Source: Inhella inkyongensis (GTDB lineage: Bacteria; Pseudomonadota; Gammaproteobacteria; Burkholderiales; Burkholderiaceae_C). Taken from it: DNA of 64,000 nt. Positions within the stretch are counted from its first letter, which is position 1, and each line of letters begins with the position of its first letter. A model generated the notes under the pieces. That model made no database searches, was not told the origin of the DNA, and saw only the letters and a program-made list of their open reading frames with translations. The position numbers and the translations under genes were made by a program. Below are positions 61,969 through 64,000 of this stretch, piece after piece. The stretch lies in the NCBI RefSeq assembly GCF_005952805.1, contig NZ_CP040709.1, positions 868,001-932,000 on the forward strand, given 5' to 3'.

Positions 61969-64000
61969 ATGGACGAGTCGTCACCTTCATCGCCCCCGCC
62001 TCCGCACCGTGCGCCCGGTGGGCGTTGGCGTGACCGAGGCCTGTTGCTGCTGACACTCGTCTTTGGCCTGGGTGTCAGCGCCCTGGGCCATGGCTCGATG
62101 CGGGACGCCGAGGCCCTGCGGCAGCAGGAGCGCAGCAGCGCTGCGGCGCGCGAAATCGTGAGTCAGGTGGAGCGTGAGTTGACGCGCACGGTTGAGGCGG
62201 TGCGCAACGCCGGCCTGATGGTGCAAAGCCATGACCAACTGCCGCGCGGCAGTTTTGTGCGCTATGCGCAACAGCTTGCCGTGGCCCTGCCTCCCATCAG
62301 CCTGCTGGAGTGGCAACCGGTGGTGCAGCAGGCCGATCGAGAGACCTTCGAGCGCGAGGCCCGGGCTCAGGGCTTGGCGCACTACCGCATCGTCGAGCCC
62401 GATGCATCGCAGACGCAGTGGTCGCCCGCCCCGGTGCGCGACCACTATGTTCCGGTGCTGTTTGCCTGGCCCGAGGCCGACGCCCCGCTGGGCTACAACC
62501 TGGCCCCCGATGCCATGCGCATGGCGTCCAAGCTGCAATCGGCCCGCCTGGGTCGGCCGGTGGCTTCGGTCAGCTTCCCGCTCATCAAACGCGCCATCCA
62601 GGGGCCGGCCATCAAGGGCTTTGCCATCAGTACCGCGGTCAAGGCGCATGGACCCGACGCGCCCGAAGCGGTGCGGGGCTATTTGGCCGCTGTCATCGAG
62701 CTGCCGGCCCTGCTCCAGGCCGTGGGCGAGCAGGCCCAACGCGCACACATGAATCTATGGGTGTTTGAAGGGGATGAGCCGCGCGGGGCCCTGCTGTATA
62801 CGAACCGGCCGGCGCAGCAGCCGGCCACCACCGGGGCGGCCCTGACGCTTGAGCGGCGTCACACCGTGAACGTGGCGGAGCGCAGTTGGAGCTTGCTGCT
62901 TCAGCCCCAGGATGCCTTTTTGGGCCGGGCGGATCGGCAAGCCCAGGGCCTGCTGGTCTTGGGCCTGTTGGCCACCGCCTTGCTCACTTATGCCCTTTGG
63001 CGCGCACAGCGCGAACGGGCCGCCGCCCATGCCTCGCAGGAGACCATGCGAGGCGAGCGGGAGCGACTGGCCAATGTGTTGGACGGGACCCAGGCCGCCA
63101 CCTGGGAAGCGGACTTGATCCACCGGGTCTACCACGTCAACACGCAGTGGCAGCGCCTGGGCGGGCACGAGCCCGGCAGCTACCGGCCCGGGCCGGACTA
63201 CCACTGGGAGCAGGACTGCCACCCTGAGGACATCCCACGCGTGCGCCAGGCCCTGGAACGGCATTTCAAGGGCGAGGCCGAGCGTTATGAGATCGAGTAC
63301 CGCCATCGCCACCTGACGCGAGGCTGGGTCTGGGCCCAGGCGCGTGGCAGGTTGCTCGCGCGCACTCCCGAAGGCCTGCCTTGGATCATGGCCGGAACCC
63401 TGCTGGATATTGACGCGCGCAAGGCGGCAGAGGCCCGCATCCTGGAGCTCAACAGCACCTTGGAAGCCCGGGTGGCCGAGCGGGGTGCGGAGTTGGAGCG
63501 GGCGCTGGAGGCGCTGCGCGAGTCGCGCGAGGAACTGGCCCATGCCGATACCCGCGCCACCTTGCACACAGTGATGGCCAGCGCCGCGCACGAACTGCAG
63601 ACCCCCTTGGGCAACAGCTTGATCTGCACCCAGAACCTGGTGGATCAGACGCGTGAATTTGAGGGGCGACTGGCCGCTGGCGACTTGCGTCGCAGCGAGC
63701 TGCGCCACTTCGTGGATCAGGTGGGCGACAACGCCAGTCTGGCGGCCCGCAATCTGGCCCGGGCGGCCGAGCTGGTGGATCGGTTCCGCCAAGTGGCCGC
63801 CGATCAGGGCAGCGAGCAGCGCCGGGTGTTCGACTTGGCCACTCTGGTGGAGGAGTTGATCGACACCTTGGCCCCGACCCAGCGCCGCCTGCCGCACCGG
63901 GTGGAGTGCGCGATTGCCCCCGGCATCGCAATGGACAGCTACCCCGGGCCGCTGGGGCAGGTGCTGATCAATCTGATCAACAACGCCAATCTGCATGCAT
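61969..64000 (+). CDS. CHASE/PAS sensor histidine kinase (3' end outside window)
   Basis: The frame is open from ATG 61969 to the edge (677 codons). TM1 is about 24-42 (LLLLTLVFGLGVSALG). A CHASE-type periplasmic sensor follows (about 50-300: LLEWQPVVQQADRETFEREA, YVPVLFAWPEA), then TM2 near 327-345, a PAS domain (about 363-485, WVWAQARGRLLARTPEG), a coiled coil, and a HisKA helix with His541 in AAHELQTPLGN. The HATPase has begun (VLINLINNAN) at the window edge. CHASE domains bind small extracellular ligands. There is no partner regulator in view. Confidence 0.9.
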   Translation, partial: MDESSPSSPPPPHRAPGGRWRDRGLLLLTLVFGLGVSALGHGSMRDAEALRQQERSSAAAREIVSQVERELTRTVEAVRNAGLMVQSHDQLPRGSFVRYAQQLAVALPPISLLEWQPVVQQADRETFEREARAQGLAHYRIVEPDASQTQWSPAPVRDHYVPVLFAWPEADAPLGYNLAPDAMRMASKLQSARLGRPVASVSFPLIKRAIQGPAIKGFAISTAVKAHGPDAPEAVRGYLAAVIELPALLQAVGEQAQRAHMNLWVFEGDEPRGALLYTNRPAQQPATTGAALTLERRHTVNVAERSWSLLLQPQDAFLGRADRQAQGLLVLGLLATALLTYALWRAQRERAAAHASQETMRGERERLANVLDGTQAATWEADLIHRVYHVNTQWQRLGGHEPGSYRPGPDYHWEQDCHPEDIPRVRQALERHFKGEAERYEIEYRHRHLTRGWVWAQARGRLLARTPEGLPWIMAGTLLDIDARKAAEARILELNSTLEARVAERGAELERALEALRESREELAHADTRATLHTVMASAAHELQTPLGNSLICTQNLVDQTREFEGRLAAGDLRRSELRHFVDQVGDNASLAARNLARAAELVDRFRQVAADQGSEQRRVFDLATLVEELIDTLAPTQRRLPHRVECAIAPGIAMDSYPGPLGQVLINLINNANLHA

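Overview
The window is high-GC DNA from a betaproteobacterium, most likely a burkholderialean of the Roseateles/Inhella/Rubrivivax type. I infer this from the GC-rich third codon positions, the many Ala-Pro-rich lipoprotein linkers, the TRAP dicarboxylate system controlled by a HELNQPL-type kinase, and the intergenic hairpin elements. No rRNA, tRNA, CRISPR array, integrase or transposase was seen.

Layout. 1-19.7 kb: ordinary housekeeping and exported-protein genes. They include the start of a secreted DUF1800-like protein, a uroporphyrinogen-III methyltransferase, a CREST-type membrane protein, a three-gene exported peptidase operon (prolyl oligopeptidase plus a catalytic/non-catalytic M16 pair), an outer-membrane protein with a terminator behind it, an MFS carrier, a PhoX-like phosphatase, a soluble aldose sugar dehydrogenase lipoprotein, a LAS-type zinc peptidase and coaX. 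19.8-24.2 kb: a chemoreceptor, an unknown exported protein and a DUF885 protein.

24.2-39.3 kb is the most unusual part. Four exported metallophosphoesterase paralogues lie head to tail in one overlapping operon. Next come a small Lys/Ala-rich exported protein, a short accessory segment (XRE-type regulator, 28-codon basic ORF, frameshifted ACT-domain gene), a second operon (PEBP-YHYH fusion lipoprotein plus two exported proteins of unknown function), and an OmpR-type response regulator with its histidine kinase. A 16-bp inverted repeat (RTGACA-N4-YGTCAT) lies 65-77 bp upstream of the start codons of all four transcription units: phosphatase operon, small exported protein, YHYH operon and the two-component operon itself. 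This links the units into one predicted regulon. Three of its lipoproteins have hexanucleotide-repeat linkers, and a seven-copy CAGT tract lies exactly between the regulator's stop and the kinase's start.

39.3-45.1 kb: a TRAP transporter (dctPQM) divergent from its two-component system. 45.0-46.7 kb: an alpha/beta hydrolase and a TetR regulator that share an identical palindromic operator. 46.8-53.4 kb: a chalcone-isomerase-like protein, then two paralogous Tat/lipobox proteins whose 3' 1.03 kb are almost identical although their 5' parts have diverged (gene conversion), and a membrane-anchored protein with two alpha/beta-hydrolase domains. 53.6-61.9 kb: the reductive pyrimidine (or hydantoin) catabolic cluster preT-preA-[590-bp palindromic element]-NCS1 transporter-dihydropyrimidinase-amidohydrolase, with a divergent RutR-like TetR regulator. 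61.97 kb to the end: an incomplete CHASE/PAS sensor kinase.

Many long ORFs overlap these genes in other frames. They are high-GC shadows and are omitted. Start codons were re-chosen where a Shine-Dalgarno sequence, signal peptide or terminator decides them.
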